Position numbers and translations under genes: made by a program. The notes beneath the pieces are model-generated. The model was not told the origin of the DNA, made no database searches, and worked only from the letters and a program-made list of their open reading frames with translations. This document shows positions 1 to 6,611 of a DNA stretch of 12,708 nucleotides, piece by piece (within the stretch, counting starts at the first letter, position 1; every line of letters begins with the position of its first letter). The DNA is from JAPXLN01 sp033809515 (lineage in GTDB: Bacteria > Bacillota > Sulfobacillia > Fermentithermobacillales > Fermentithermobacillaceae), in contig JAPXLN010000030.1 in NCBI GenBank assembly GCA_033809515.1, positions 1-12,708 of the forward strand. The letters are read 5' to 3'.

Positions 1-303
1 GCTCTGGGGCTTCCACTGGCAATGCCGTTGCCAGTGAGCGACCGCTTCCATGCAATCCGGAGGCCCGGAGCCGTTCCACTGGTCATGCCGTTGCCAGTGA
101 ACTAACCGATCAGCCGGTTTCCGCAAGCTCTGGGGCTTCCACTGGCAACGCCGTTGCCAGTAAACTCACCGATCACCCGGTTTCCGCAAGCTCTGGGGCT
201 TCCACTGGCAATGCCGTTGCTAGTGAACTCACCGATCGCCCGGTTTCCGCAAGCTCTGGGGCTTCCACTGGCAATGCCGTTGCCAGTGAGCGACCGCTTC
301 CAT
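1..303. repeat. 63-bp tandem repeat array with palindromic core (5 units)
   Basis: Units begin at 1, 64, 127, 190 and 253, each exactly 63 bp from the next. The core CACTGGCAA-TGCCG-TTGCCAGTG is a perfect 9-bp inverted repeat in units 1 and 5. Units 2, 3 and 4 each carry small changes in it. A second short hairpin, ACCG...CGGT, lies near the 3' end of units 2 to 4 and is extended to AACCG...CGGTT in unit 2. Units 1 and 5 share a variant second half, GAGCGACCGCTTCCAT, that the middle three lack. The array starts at or before the window edge and ends sharply at 303. There are no spacers. Both strands stay open across the array because 63 is a multiple of 3, but nothing suggests translation. Confidence 0.93.
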
Positions 304-817
304 AAGATTCGAGGGTCTGAGACCATTCTATGGCCCCCGCAATCGTTAGCCGTGGGTTAGACTGGGTGGATGCACACTAGTGCAGAGCCACAAACGAAAG
401 GAGAGTCGGTAAATGAATAATAGCACGAAATACATAGGTACGGATGTTCCTAAGGAAAAGATCGTAGCAGTGGCAGATGGGGATAGCAGAGAAAGTTCCA
501 GGTACTGGGGCGAGATAGCGAACCATTTTGAAGATGCCCGCAAGTCGATCAGGGTCTTAGGTGGAAAAGCGGAGCAATCGGAGGTCTGTTACGAGGCCGG
601 GCCAACGGGGTACATACTGCGCAGATAGCTGACTTCTATGGGGGTATCGTGTGTTGTGGTAGCGCCCTCTCTGATTCCAACACAGCCGGGAAACCGGGTT
701 GGAACGGATCGGCGAGATACACAACGGCTGGCAGAGTTACATCGGGCAGGGGAGCTGACACCGGTGTGGGTACCGGGGGAAGAAGATGAAGCGTTGCGGG
801 ACCTGGTTAGGGCCCGG
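304..817 (+). mobile_element. Decayed IS110-family element (left part only)
   Basis: The noncoding stretch 304-412, just after the tandem array, leads into an IS110-type transposase remnant at 413. In IS110-group elements the noncoding left end is known to encode the bridge RNA that selects target and donor DNA. This stretch has small hairpin potential, for example GGTC-TGA-GACC near 315, so it could be a fossil of such an RNA. The right part of the element, including the second transposase domain, is absent. I could not define either boundary from terminal repeats, which this family generally lacks, so 304 is inferred from where the tandem array stops. Confidence 0.55.
413..817 (+). pseudogene. 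IS110-family transposase, N-terminal remnant with in-frame TAG
   Basis: This is a pseudogene of a DEDD (RuvC-like) transposase of the IS110 family. A good ribosome site (AAAGGAGAG, ends 7 nt upstream) precedes the ATG. Reading through a TAG at 626-628, the same frame continues with family hallmarks: YIGTD (D11), YEAGP (E61), VVVAPSLIP, TDRRD (D99, D102), RAGELTPVWVP and ALRDLVRAR. All four acidic DEDD residues are therefore present. The TAG sits where relatives often have Gln or His (Y-R-Q/H-L), so CAG to TAG is the simplest origin. Similarity ends near 817, after about 135 of the usual 350-400 or so codons. The frame then runs as unrelated sequence to a TGA at 950-952. The C-terminal serine-containing domain is missing, so the element is inactive by itself. 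Confidence 0.85.
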
Positions 818-958
818 GTCATCTGCTTATCTGCTGCAGCGAAAACGTGCTTAGTGCTATCCTATACATATTGCCTGGAAACCCCAACTGCTGTTTCCGC
901 GAAGTTTCCGCGAAGTTTACGTGCAGTCTCCGTCCTAACCATGCCTTTTTGACGCTAC
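818..958. other. Gene-free stretch with an 11-bp direct repeat
   Basis: Between the transposase remnant and the tRNA promoter I see no gene. TTTCCGCGAAG occurs twice in direct succession at 894-904 and 905-915. GGAAAC near 878 and GTTTCC near 893 can form a 6-bp stem. The TTTCCGC part also occurs in the 63-bp units of the tandem array (GGTTTCCGCAAG), so this may be a degenerate trace of the same repeat on the far side of the IS remnant. That link is weak. Confidence 0.4.
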
Positions 959-987
959 TTGAGGATTCCGCGCAGGTGTGTTAGAAT
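959..987 (+). promoter_or_regulatory. Sigma-70-type promoter of tRNA-Pro
   Basis: TTGAGG (959-964) and TAGAAT (982-987) are separated by exactly 17 nt. Transcription would start about 994, a few bases before the mature tRNA 5' end at 1000. Confidence 0.65.
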
Positions 988-999
988 CTTTCTTGCGGT

Positions 1000-1076
1000 C
1001 GGGCTGTGGCGCAGTTTGGGAGCGCGCTTGAATGGGGTTCAAGAGGCCGCAGGTTCAACTCCTGTCAGCCCGACCA
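1000..1076 (+). tRNA. tRNA-Pro (anticodon GGG)
   Basis: The full cloverleaf can be drawn. The acceptor stem is CGGGCTG (1000-1006) with CAGCCCG (1066-1072), then A73 and an encoded CCA (1074-1076). The D arm is GCGC/GCGC. The anticodon stem is CTTGA/TCAAG around the loop ATGGGGT, giving anticodon GGG at 1034-1036, which reads proline codon CCC. The T arm is GCAGG-TTCAACT-CCTGT. The first pair C1-G72 and discriminator A73 fit bacterial tRNA-Pro. It stands alone; no other tRNA is visible nearby. No clear terminator follows. Confidence 0.96.
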
Positions 1077-1174
1077 GTGTTATTTAGTAGGGTTAACGGC
1101 AAACTCGGCTACGCTTATGCCTCTCGAAACACTGCCATTCAACGGAAGGACCCTCGGAAGATAATCAGGATCTA

Positions 1175-1216
1175 TTGCAACATTGGATTTTGGGTGTTAT
1201 TATTCTAACGAACGTT
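1175..1216 (+). promoter_or_regulatory. Promoter of the TetR-type gene with overlapping operator candidate
   Basis: TTGCAA (1175-1180), a 17-nt spacer, then TATTAT (1198-1203) form a strong promoter match, with a start near 1210. Just downstream, AACG-AA-CGTT (1207-1216) is a short palindrome. Its bottom strand reads AACGTTCG (1209-1216), the same octamer found on the top strand at 1828-1835 ahead of the next gene. A TetR-type repressor bound here would cover the transcription start, so autoregulation is likely (inference). Confidence 0.6.
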
Positions 1217-1238
1217 GCATAAGGGGAGAGCATCCAGC

Positions 1239-1796
1239 ATGTCCGATAAGGATCTAAGGACAAGAATCAAGGAAGTGGCGGTAGATCATTTCAATAACAG
1301 CGGTTACCACGGAACAACTATCCGAAGTATAGCAAGAGACGTCAACTGCTCCTTGCCAATGATCTATTACTATTTCACCAGTAAGAAGGAGTTGTTTGAT
1401 GAAATCATCAAGAAGGATTACTTTGATCTGCTAAAAAAACAGTCAACGCAGTTGAAGGCAGACAACATCGTAGAGTTTTACACTGCGTTCGTTTATGGGC
1501 TAAATCATCTGAGCAGCTACGACAAAAAGGTCTACCGTCTTGGGATAAAGATCTATCTATCCTTTGATGGCGATGATGAACTAATGGAGATTATGGACAA
1601 CTGGGAAAGAGCAATAGTGGCACGACATTATGACATAGTCAAACCGCATTTGAAGGAAGGAGATAACGATATCGTAGTACGGACGCTGATTCACCTGCTG
1701 GAAACCCTAATAATAAGCATTATTGTTAAAGGCCGGTTTCTGTCTGAGGAAGAGATCCGCGAAGAGATCTCAGTGGTTTTTCGCGGATGCCAGTGA
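1239..1796 (+). CDS. TetR/AcrR-family transcriptional regulator
   Basis: A 185-residue protein of typical TetR length. Residues 10-52 form the DNA-binding domain: IKEVAVDHFNNSGYHGTTIRSIA, then the recognition-helix region CSLPMIYYYFTSKKELF, which closely fits the family pattern (G-x-x-T-T-x-x-x-I-A ... YYYF-x-x-K-x-x-L). The rest is a helical ligand-binding and dimerisation domain that is poorly conserved in this family, so the ligand cannot be read. I chose ATG 1239 because AGGGGAG (1222-1228) lies 10 nt upstream. An in-frame TTG at 1215 has no ribosome site and would put the start inside the operator candidate. The gene reads toward the small Cys-rich gene 70 nt downstream, which is its most likely target besides itself. 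Confidence 0.93.
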   Translation: MSDKDLRTRIKEVAVDHFNNSGYHGTTIRSIARDVNCSLPMIYYYFTSKKELFDEIIKKDYFDLLKKQSTQLKADNIVEFYTAFVYGLNHLSSYDKKVYRLGIKIYLSFDGDDELMEIMDNWERAIVARHYDIVKPHLKEGDNDIVVRTLIHLLETLIISIIVKGRFLSEEEIREEISVVFRGCQ

Positions 1797-1822
1797 TGTC
1801 CGGTTTCCATTTTTGCCAAACC

Positions 1823-1843
1823 TAACTAACGTTCGAATAGTTA
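1823..1843 (+). promoter_or_regulatory. Operator-like inverted repeat before the Cys-rich gene
   Basis: TAACTA (1823-1828) and TAGTTA (1838-1843) are perfect 6-bp arms around a 9-bp centre, a 21-bp footprint typical for TetR-family sites. The centre carries AACGTTCG (1828-1835), shared in reverse orientation with the regulator's own promoter region (1209-1216). A possible -35 box, TTGCCA (1813-1818), lies just upstream, but the -10 box is unclear. Repression by the adjacent TetR-type protein is inferred. Confidence 0.5.
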
Positions 1844-1866
1844 ATATTGCTGAGGAGCGATGAAAA

Positions 1867-2310
1867 ATGGATGTCGATAGCAGGCTTGCAGTACTGCAGA
1901 ATACCTATGCAGCATCGGTGGCCGAGACTGTGAACACTTACGAGAAACTGAGGATGCTTGACAGTATCGTAGAGAAGAGAAAGGAAAGGCAGAGACAGAC
2001 GGCGCTTCTTCTGAATCAGCAGCTTGGCATCGAGACAGTAGAGGATGTATTCAGCAAGCTTTCAGAGATCTTTGGCTGCGCTAACTGGGTTGTAGAAAAG
2101 ACGAACGATGGCTACGTAGCTACAGCAACGACATGTAAGCTCAGTGCACTGTCAAAGAGAATGGGTGGTGCGAATCCTTGTAGCGGCTGGTGTCTTGATC
2201 CTATGTTCGCAATGATAGCTGCCGTAAGCAAGATCGACTGCGAGAACCTGGTTGTCGAGAGTACCTTGATGGACGGAAACTGCTGCAAGATTGTTCTGAT
2301 TGAGGAGTAG
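1867..2310 (+). CDS. Small Cys-rich protein, possibly of the ATC-hydrolase/V4R-like group
   Basis: A 147-residue soluble protein. GAGGAG (1852-1857) lies 9 nt before the ATG. Residues 1-52 are charged and probably helical or coiled coil. Residues 55-147 form a compact alpha/beta domain holding all seven cysteines (C71, C90, C105, C109, C125, C139, C140), including the CSGWC and NCC motifs. The layout (a Cys after a beta strand, a C-x3-C, then a final strand ending in a Cys pair) resembles proteins annotated as L-2-amino-thiazoline-4-carboxylic acid hydrolase-like and the related V4R fold. This is recalled pattern similarity, not a verified match. It is probably controlled by the TetR-type regulator upstream. 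Metal or ligand binding by the cysteines is plausible but unproven. Confidence 0.8.
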   Translation: MDVDSRLAVLQNTYAASVAETVNTYEKLRMLDSIVEKRKERQRQTALLLNQQLGIETVEDVFSKLSEIFGCANWVVEKTNDGYVATATTCKLSALSKRMGGANPCSGWCLDPMFAMIAAVSKIDCENLVVESTLMDGNCCKIVLIEE

Positions 2311-2331
2311 AGAAATCCGTCGTGTTGGAAG

Positions 2332-2372
2332 ACTTGGAGCGGAGAAGCTTTTGTAGGTTCTTTGCTCCAAGT
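2332..2372 (+). other. Inverted repeat after the Cys-rich gene
   Basis: ACTTGGAGC (2332-2340) and GCTCCAAGT (2364-2372) are perfect 9-bp arms with a 23-nt loop. There is no T-run after it, only TCTATTATAAT, so it is not a standard terminator. It may be an RNA 3' structure or a protein site. A TATAAT (2378-2383) follows, but no convincing -35 box goes with it. Confidence 0.5.
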
Positions 2373-2430
2373 TCTATTATAATTCGACAAAATGCAACCT
2401 GCGATATTGACTTCGGCGTTTTATTGTGCT

Positions 2431-2472
2431 AAAGCCAGTCAGCTCCGGCCCTTCAGACAGGGCTTTTTCTTT
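2431..2472 (+). terminator. Rho-independent terminator
   Basis: AAAGCC-A-GTC (2431-2440) pairs with GAC-AG-GGCTTT (2456-2466) around a 15-nt loop, followed by TTCTTTG. A GC-containing stem with flanking A and T runs fits an intrinsic terminator for the TetR/Cys-rich unit. The asymmetric internal bulge lowers confidence slightly. Confidence 0.65.
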
Positions 2473-2511
2473 GTACGTGGCCTTCATGCAAAATCGTCTT
2501 GGCAGGAAGTG

Positions 2512-2551
2512 TTGACGTCCGCTCAGAAGGAATGCTCTTTCCTGGCGTCAA
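2512..2551 (+). promoter_or_regulatory. Nested inverted repeats in the VOC leader
   Basis: TTGACG (2512-2517) with CGTCAA (2546-2551) encloses AGGAA (2528-2532) with TTCCT (2539-2543). This could be a two-part stem in the leader RNA or a regulator site. TTGACG also looks like a -35 box, but no -10 box stands 16-18 nt downstream. Otherwise 2473-2608 holds no gene that I can support. Confidence 0.35.
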
Positions 2552-2608
2552 ACATGAACATACGTCCCAGAAACCGAGGAATCACGGGGAGCTGAAGGGG
2601 GTTCACTT

Positions 2609-3004
2609 ATGCAGAGCGGATTCATACTGTTCCTGGGGACAAAGGACCTCATCGGAACCCACAGGTTCTATACAGACCTAATGGGTCTGAGCTTGGCCAT
2701 TGACCAGGTAACCTGCAGGATATATCGGGTGCCGGGAGGAGGGTTCATTGGTTTTTGTGAGCATCTTGAGGTTTGCCACACTGGCCGTTCACCCATTTTG
2801 ACCTTCGTCACAGATCAGGTTGACCGGGTTTACATGAAGTTGAAGCAATCAGGCGTCGACATACCGGAGGAACCGGTTCAAAACGAAGAGTTTGGGATAT
2901 ATCACTTCTTTGTGAAGGATCCCCAGGGCTACACTGTGGAGGTACAGTCCTTTTCCCGTCCTGAAGATGCAAGCCACTTCATGGTTTCGTCTTCGGAGGG
3001 GTAA
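2609..3004 (+). CDS. VOC (glyoxalase/bleomycin-resistance) superfamily protein
   Basis: A 131-residue single-unit VOC protein with the usual paired beta-alpha-beta3 layout. The first half begins FILFLGTKDL with helix THRFYTDLMGL. The second begins ILTFVTD with helix VDRVYMKLKQSG and ends in the hallmark YHFFVKDPQGYTVEVQSF (D104-P-Q-G107, E111). E111 and H99 could serve as metal ligands, but the first strand lacks the His/Gln/Glu ligand common in metal-dependent members, so the substrate and even catalysis are uncertain. AAGGGGG (2595-2601) is 7 nt before the ATG. The stop codon is 2 nt from the start of the methyltransferase gene, and the methyltransferase ribosome site (GGAGGG) lies within the end of this gene, so the two are translationally close and almost certainly one operon. 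Confidence 0.88.
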   Translation: MQSGFILFLGTKDLIGTHRFYTDLMGLSLAIDQVTCRIYRVPGGGFIGFCEHLEVCHTGRSPILTFVTDQVDRVYMKLKQSGVDIPEEPVQNEEFGIYHFFVKDPQGYTVEVQSFSRPEDASHFMVSSSEG

Positions 3005-3006
3005 AG

Positions 3007-4014
3007 GTGAATAACTCATTGATGAAGAGTCCGGCCTTTGTCAAGCAGCAAGGCGATCTTGCGGCCCGGTTTTACGTTGCCAGCAGCGAGCGTATGCCTC
3101 ACGTTCAGGATGAGAGCGTCGCCCTGACCATCACATCGCCGCCCTACTGGAATGCCATTGACTATGACCGGCATGCCAAGGACCCTGAGCAATCCTACCG
3201 GACCCGTCTCTACAAGAGCGGTTTCGACGACTATGAGTCATACCTTAGCTGGGTATCCGGGATACTGTCAGAAGTGTTGCAGAAGACAATGCCCGGCGGG
3301 TTCCTTGGGGTGGTAGCAGGGACTGTGCTGCTTGACGGAACAATGTACCCCGTGCCCTTTGATCTGGTGCCAGCTCTCACCCGGCACGGATGGTTGTTTC
3401 ACCAGGATATCGTTTGGCACAAGGTCACCGGAGGGGTCAAGCGGGCTGGGGTTTTCATCCAGTACCCGTACCCCGGATACTACTACCCCAACATTATGAA
3501 CGAGTACATCCTCTTATTCCGCAAGCCAGGGAAGCCTATCTACCGGACAGCTGCCGCCGAAGCCAAGGAGGCAGTAAGATACGAAATAGGCGCGGTTTTC
3601 ACCAGAGAAGTGGCCAACAACGTGTGGCACATTGCCCCGGTTCCCCCCGGGGTTCTTGAGCATCCATGTCCGTTTCCGGAGGAAATCCCCTACAGGCTGG
3701 TTCAACTGTATTCCTATCCGGGAGACACCGTGCTTGATCCGTTTCTCGGGTCGGGGCAGACCTCGAAGGTAGCCTGGGCGCTGGGCAGGAGCACAGTTGG
3801 CTACGATACGGTTGACGCCTACGTGCGCTATGCTTTTCAGCGTCTGGACGAACCTCTGGCTGTAAGGGACAAGCAACTAATAGCTGAGTATGCCCACCTG
3901 GAGTCTGATGAGCCTCTGGAGACACCTAACCTACCTGGTGGCAGCAGAAACCGCGAAACCCGCCACGGAGCCGGTCTTGTCGCGCGGAGACGCCCAAGAG
4001 GCACACGAAAGTAG
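3007..4014 (+). CDS. Beta-class site-specific DNA methyltransferase (N4-cytosine/N6-adenine), apparently orphan
   Basis: A 335-residue enzyme of the N4/N6 DNA methylase family that would transfer a methyl group from S-adenosylmethionine to an exocyclic amino group in DNA. The catalytic motif IV, TSPPYW (43-48), comes before the SAM-binding motif I, DPFLGSGQT (244-252), the order that defines the beta class. SPPY is commonest in N4-cytosine enzymes but is not decisive. Residues 125-170 (HGWLFHQDIVWHK, then an aromatic-rich YPYPGYYYP) are probably part of the target-recognition region. The C-tail after about residue 300 is Arg-rich and looks unstructured. The start is GTG, with GGAGGG (2996-3001) 5 nt upstream; an in-frame ATG at 3022 is the alternative. 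No restriction endonuclease is visible on either side, so an epigenetic or protective role is more likely than a classical R-M system. Confidence 0.93.
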   Translation: MNNSLMKSPAFVKQQGDLAARFYVASSERMPHVQDESVALTITSPPYWNAIDYDRHAKDPEQSYRTRLYKSGFDDYESYLSWVSGILSEVLQKTMPGGFLGVVAGTVLLDGTMYPVPFDLVPALTRHGWLFHQDIVWHKVTGGVKRAGVFIQYPYPGYYYPNIMNEYILLFRKPGKPIYRTAAAEAKEAVRYEIGAVFTREVANNVWHIAPVPPGVLEHPCPFPEEIPYRLVQLYSYPGDTVLDPFLGSGQTSKVAWALGRSTVGYDTVDAYVRYAFQRLDEPLAVRDKQLIAEYAHLESDEPLETPNLPGGSRNRETRHGAGLVARRRPRGTRK

Positions 4015-4102
4015 GGAGGATCACGCAGACGGAAAAGGCTCCGCCATTCCGCCGGCTACGGCATGCGCAGACAGCAGAAGTGACCGCCGCGTGACAGGGT
4101 CT

Positions 4103-4834
4103 TCAGTCTTGCCGGTGTGATCCCGCTTTTCGTCTTGACGTTCGGCTGCCTGCGACCCTGACAGGAAGGATTGAGGTGATCATCTCTTGTTCGGCCAGTT
4201 GAGCCAGGAGCGGTCCTATCTCTGCTGTGTCGTCTAAGGTGAAGTGGATACCAACTAGCCCTTCGCCGACTTCGCGCCGCATCTCTACGGACTCGATGTT
4301 GAACCCGGCACCGGCAATAATGGTGCTGACATGTGCGAGGACGCCTATTTTGTCCTGGCAGACAAGGTCTAGGGGGACTGTATCTTTCTTAGAGCGGAGC
4401 AGACGTCGCTCTACCAGTTCAAGCACGTACATGATCACCAGTCCGCAGCCTGTGGCCAGCACTGCCATGGAGACCATGCCCGCACCTGCTGCCAGGCCTA
4501 TAGCTGCAGACAACCACAAACCTGCAGCTGTAGTAAGCCCCCGGACAACGTCCCTTCTGACGAATATGAGGCCGCCGCCGAGAAACCCTACTCCGCTTAC
4601 GACCTGGGCGGCAACCCGGGAAGGATCCACAGACACATTTGGACCTGTTGCAGCCTGGAAACCGTATTGGCTGACCACCATGATGAGAGCTGCACCGAGA
4701 CCCACCAGAGTATAAGTTCTCAGACCTGCATCCTTATTGCGAATCTCCCTTTCCAGGCCAAGGATAGCTGCCAGAAAGCCCGATAGCAGTATTCGTCCTG
4801 CCAATTCAAGGGAAAGCCTGCTTTCGGGAGTCAC
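4103..4834 (-). CDS. MgtC/SapB-family membrane protein with C-terminal ACT-like domain
   Basis: A 243-residue inner-membrane protein. The N-terminal MgtC/SapB domain has the family motifs GLERE (26-30), AGLRT (36-40), GVGFLGGG (81-88) and GLTTAAGLW (99-107), and four to five hydrophobic segments between about residues 8 and 140. A soluble domain from 152 to 226 (VCQDKIGVLAHVSTIIAGAGFNIESVEM) has the beta-alpha-beta pattern of ACT ligand-binding modules. Family members are linked to Mg2+ homeostasis and intracellular survival in pathogens, but their biochemical role is unsettled. The start is GTG; AAGGAAGG (4844-4851) lies 9 nt upstream. It follows the ABC-F gene by 63 bp on the same strand with no clear terminator between, so co-transcription is likely. 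It converges on the methyltransferase gene; the 88-bp gap 4015-4102 shows no obvious terminator. Confidence 0.92.
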   Translation of the reverse strand: MTPESRLSLELAGRILLSGFLAAILGLEREIRNKDAGLRTYTLVGLGAALIMVVSQYGFQAATGPNVSVDPSRVAAQVVSGVGFLGGGLIFVRRDVVRGLTTAAGLWLSAAIGLAAGAGMVSMAVLATGCGLVIMYVLELVERRLLRSKKDTVPLDLVCQDKIGVLAHVSTIIAGAGFNIESVEMRREVGEGLVGIHFTLDDTAEIGPLLAQLAEQEMITSILPVRVAGSRTSRRKAGSHRQD

Positions 4835-4897
4835 AGGATAACACCTTCCTTCAGCATAGTAGGCACTATTAGTATACGGCAGGTCTTAACGGCAGTA

Positions 4898-6610
4898 TCA
4901 ATGATTCCTGCCGCGGTTTCGAACAGACTGAAGCTCCTTCATTGCTGCGTCCCACTCGACTTCCAGGGCGGCCTTTTCAGACGGGTCGGCGGTTGTACCC
5001 AGGCGCGAAACCAGGTAGGCCAGTCTGGTTCTGACCGCAAGCTCTTTGGCTTGCCTATCCTTTTCGTCCAGGTGATCTTCCCTGTGTTCCTGATACTTCC
5101 TATAGGAGCCCTGATGGATCTGAAGGCGGCCCTTATCAAGGTACCATACAGAAGTGCAGAACCTTTCAATCAGGAATCGGTCGTGAGTGGCAACGATGAT
5201 GGTTCCCGGAAAAGCTGTCATGGCTTCCTCTATTCCTTCTCTTGCGATGAGGTCCAGGTGGTTTGTGGGCTCATCAAGAAGCAAAAGGTCATAAGGTGCG
5301 AACGTCAAACACGCCAGGGCAACCCGGGACCGCTCTCCCATGCTGAGGGTTTCCAGGGGCAATACTTGCGTGTCGCCTGACACCCCGAGATAGCCTAGAA
5401 GGTTACGGGATTCTGACAGAAGCCTTCCGGTTTTCCGGGAAATGTTCTCAGCGGCGCTGGCCGACAGATCCAGTTCGTCCAGCATCTGAGTTAGGTAGCC
5501 TACCTGGATGTTGGGGTTAACCCAAAGCGAACCGGCGCTGGGGGCCAGGTCGCCTGCGAACAGCTTGATCAAGGTGGTCTTTCCGCAGCCGTTGGGCCCG
5601 ATCAGGGCGATCTTCTCTCCGGGCGAGACTCTGAAGCGGGCATCTTTTACTATGTGCCGCCGGTTTTCCCCGTATTTGAAGGAAAGGTCTTCAGCTCGGA
5701 GAATGGTTTTGGTTCGATAGGAACCGGCCATGAGGCCTACGGACACTTGCTTGCTGACCATGACTCTCTTTGGTTTCTGCTCCAGGAGGGTTTCAAGTTT
5801 TCTTTCCTTAGCTTTTACCTGACTTGCGTGCTTCTTTGCTCTGGCCCGCAGGTAGTCGTTCTGGCCTGCATCTTTGTGCGCTTTGTCATACCACTGTCTT
5901 CTTGCTTGGGTTTCTTTGGCCAGTCTTTCGACTTTGTCTTGCCACCTGGCATATTCCCGCAGCATATGGGTTTCTTCGGCCTTTCTTGTTGCGACGTACG
6001 AGGAGTAGTTGCCTGAATATGCCTTTACCCTGCGTCCCTCCACGCGCCAGATCTGGTTGCACACGGAGCTCAGGAAGTACCGGTCATGAGACACTGCCAG
6101 AATGGTCCCCCTGAAGTCTGTGAGCATCTTCTCCAGCCATTCGATACCTGCGATGTCCAGGTGGTTTGTGGGTTCATCGAGGACCAGCAGATCGGGATTG
6201 CATGAAAAAGCTATGGCCAGGGATAGCCGTGTTTTCTCGCCTCCGCTAAGGATTGAGCAGGGCCGGTCCCAGAGGTGTTTGCCAATGCCAAAGCGACCGA
6301 GGTAGCCTGAGTTTTCGGGGCCCATGAGGCTCAAGGGTGTAACCTGCTTGGAGCCTGCGCTTACGTTGGTTTGGCCGGTTGCTGAGAAAACTTGTGGAAC
6401 GTAGCCGGTACGGGGCATTTTGACCCAATCAATATGGCCCTTTTCGGGGAGGATTTCTCCTACGATGATTTTCACAAGGCTTGATTTGCCGCTTCCGTTG
6501 GGGCCTATAATGCCGGTGCGGGTGCCTTCTGAAATGAAGGCTGATACATCCTCCAGCACCGGAGTCCCTTGATAGGAAAGGGATATGTTGTGAAGGTGAA
6601 ACAAAGTCAC
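4898..6610 (-). CDS. ABC-F family ATPase (ribosome-protection type)
   Basis: A 570-residue cytosolic protein with two ABC ATPase domains and no membrane segments. Domain 1: Walker A GPNGSGKS (36-43), signature LSGGE (121-125), Walker B LLVLDE (141-146), H175. Domain 2: Walker A GPNGCGKT (338-345), signature LSMGE (422-426), Walker B LLLLDE (442-447), H476. The linker of roughly 90 residues between domains (about 203-295, highly charged helices) would reach into the ribosomal P/E site. The first domain has only a short segment between Q-loop and signature, so the arm seen in EttA appears absent, as in antibiotic-resistance ABC-Fs such as VmlR, Lsa and Vga. There is also a charged C-terminal extension (about 511-570). 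Protection against lincosamides, pleuromutilins or streptogramin A is the best guess, but a housekeeping translation role cannot be excluded. The GTG start has GGGAG 9 nt upstream. Confidence 0.93.
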   Translation of the reverse strand: MTLFHLHNISLSYQGTPVLEDVSAFISEGTRTGIIGPNGSGKSSLVKIIVGEILPEKGHIDWVKMPRTGYVPQVFSATGQTNVSAGSKQVTPLSLMGPENSGYLGRFGIGKHLWDRPCSILSGGEKTRLSLAIAFSCNPDLLVLDEPTNHLDIAGIEWLEKMLTDFRGTILAVSHDRYFLSSVCNQIWRVEGRRVKAYSGNYSSYVATRKAEETHMLREYARWQDKVERLAKETQARRQWYDKAHKDAGQNDYLRARAKKHASQVKAKERKLETLLEQKPKRVMVSKQVSVGLMAGSYRTKTILRAEDLSFKYGENRRHIVKDARFRVSPGEKIALIGPNGCGKTTLIKLFAGDLAPSAGSLWVNPNIQVGYLTQMLDELDLSASAAENISRKTGRLLSESRNLLGYLGVSGDTQVLPLETLSMGERSRVALACLTFAPYDLLLLDEPTNHLDLIAREGIEEAMTAFPGTIIVATHDRFLIERFCTSVWYLDKGRLQIHQGSYRKYQEHREDHLDEKDRQAKELAVRTRLAYLVSRLGTTADPSEKAALEVEWDAAMKELQSVRNRGRNH

Positions 6611-6611
6611 T

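Noticed and set aside
1..303. Possible CRISPR array
   Set aside because: The repeats are contiguous 63-bp units with no unique spacers, and no cas gene is visible.
102..360. Open frames on both strands through the tandem array
   Set aside because: They exist only because 63 is divisible by 3. They have no ribosome site and low-complexity repeated sequence, and the IS left end is fused onto one of them.
1075..1134. CAGTGTT/AACACTG inverted repeat after the tRNA as an attachment site or terminator
   Set aside because: It is only 7 bp with a loop of about 46 nt, no T-run, and no duplicate of the tRNA 3' end was found in the window.
2332..2383. Rho-independent terminator or promoter just after the Cys-rich gene
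   Set aside because: The 9-bp stem has a 23-nt loop and no T-run, and TATAAT has no partner -35 box at normal distance. A better terminator stands at 2431-2472.
2512..2540. TTGACG as -35 box of the VOC operon
   Set aside because: No acceptable -10 hexamer lies 16-18 nt downstream. It fits better as an arm of an inverted repeat.
4227..4715. 162-codon open frame on the plus strand
   Set aside because: It is the antisense shadow of the MgtC/SapB gene, whose frame shows clear family motifs; the shadow has none.
4901..6428. Several plus- and minus-strand open frames
   Set aside because: All lie inside the ABC-F gene in other frames and show no recognisable motifs or ribosome sites.
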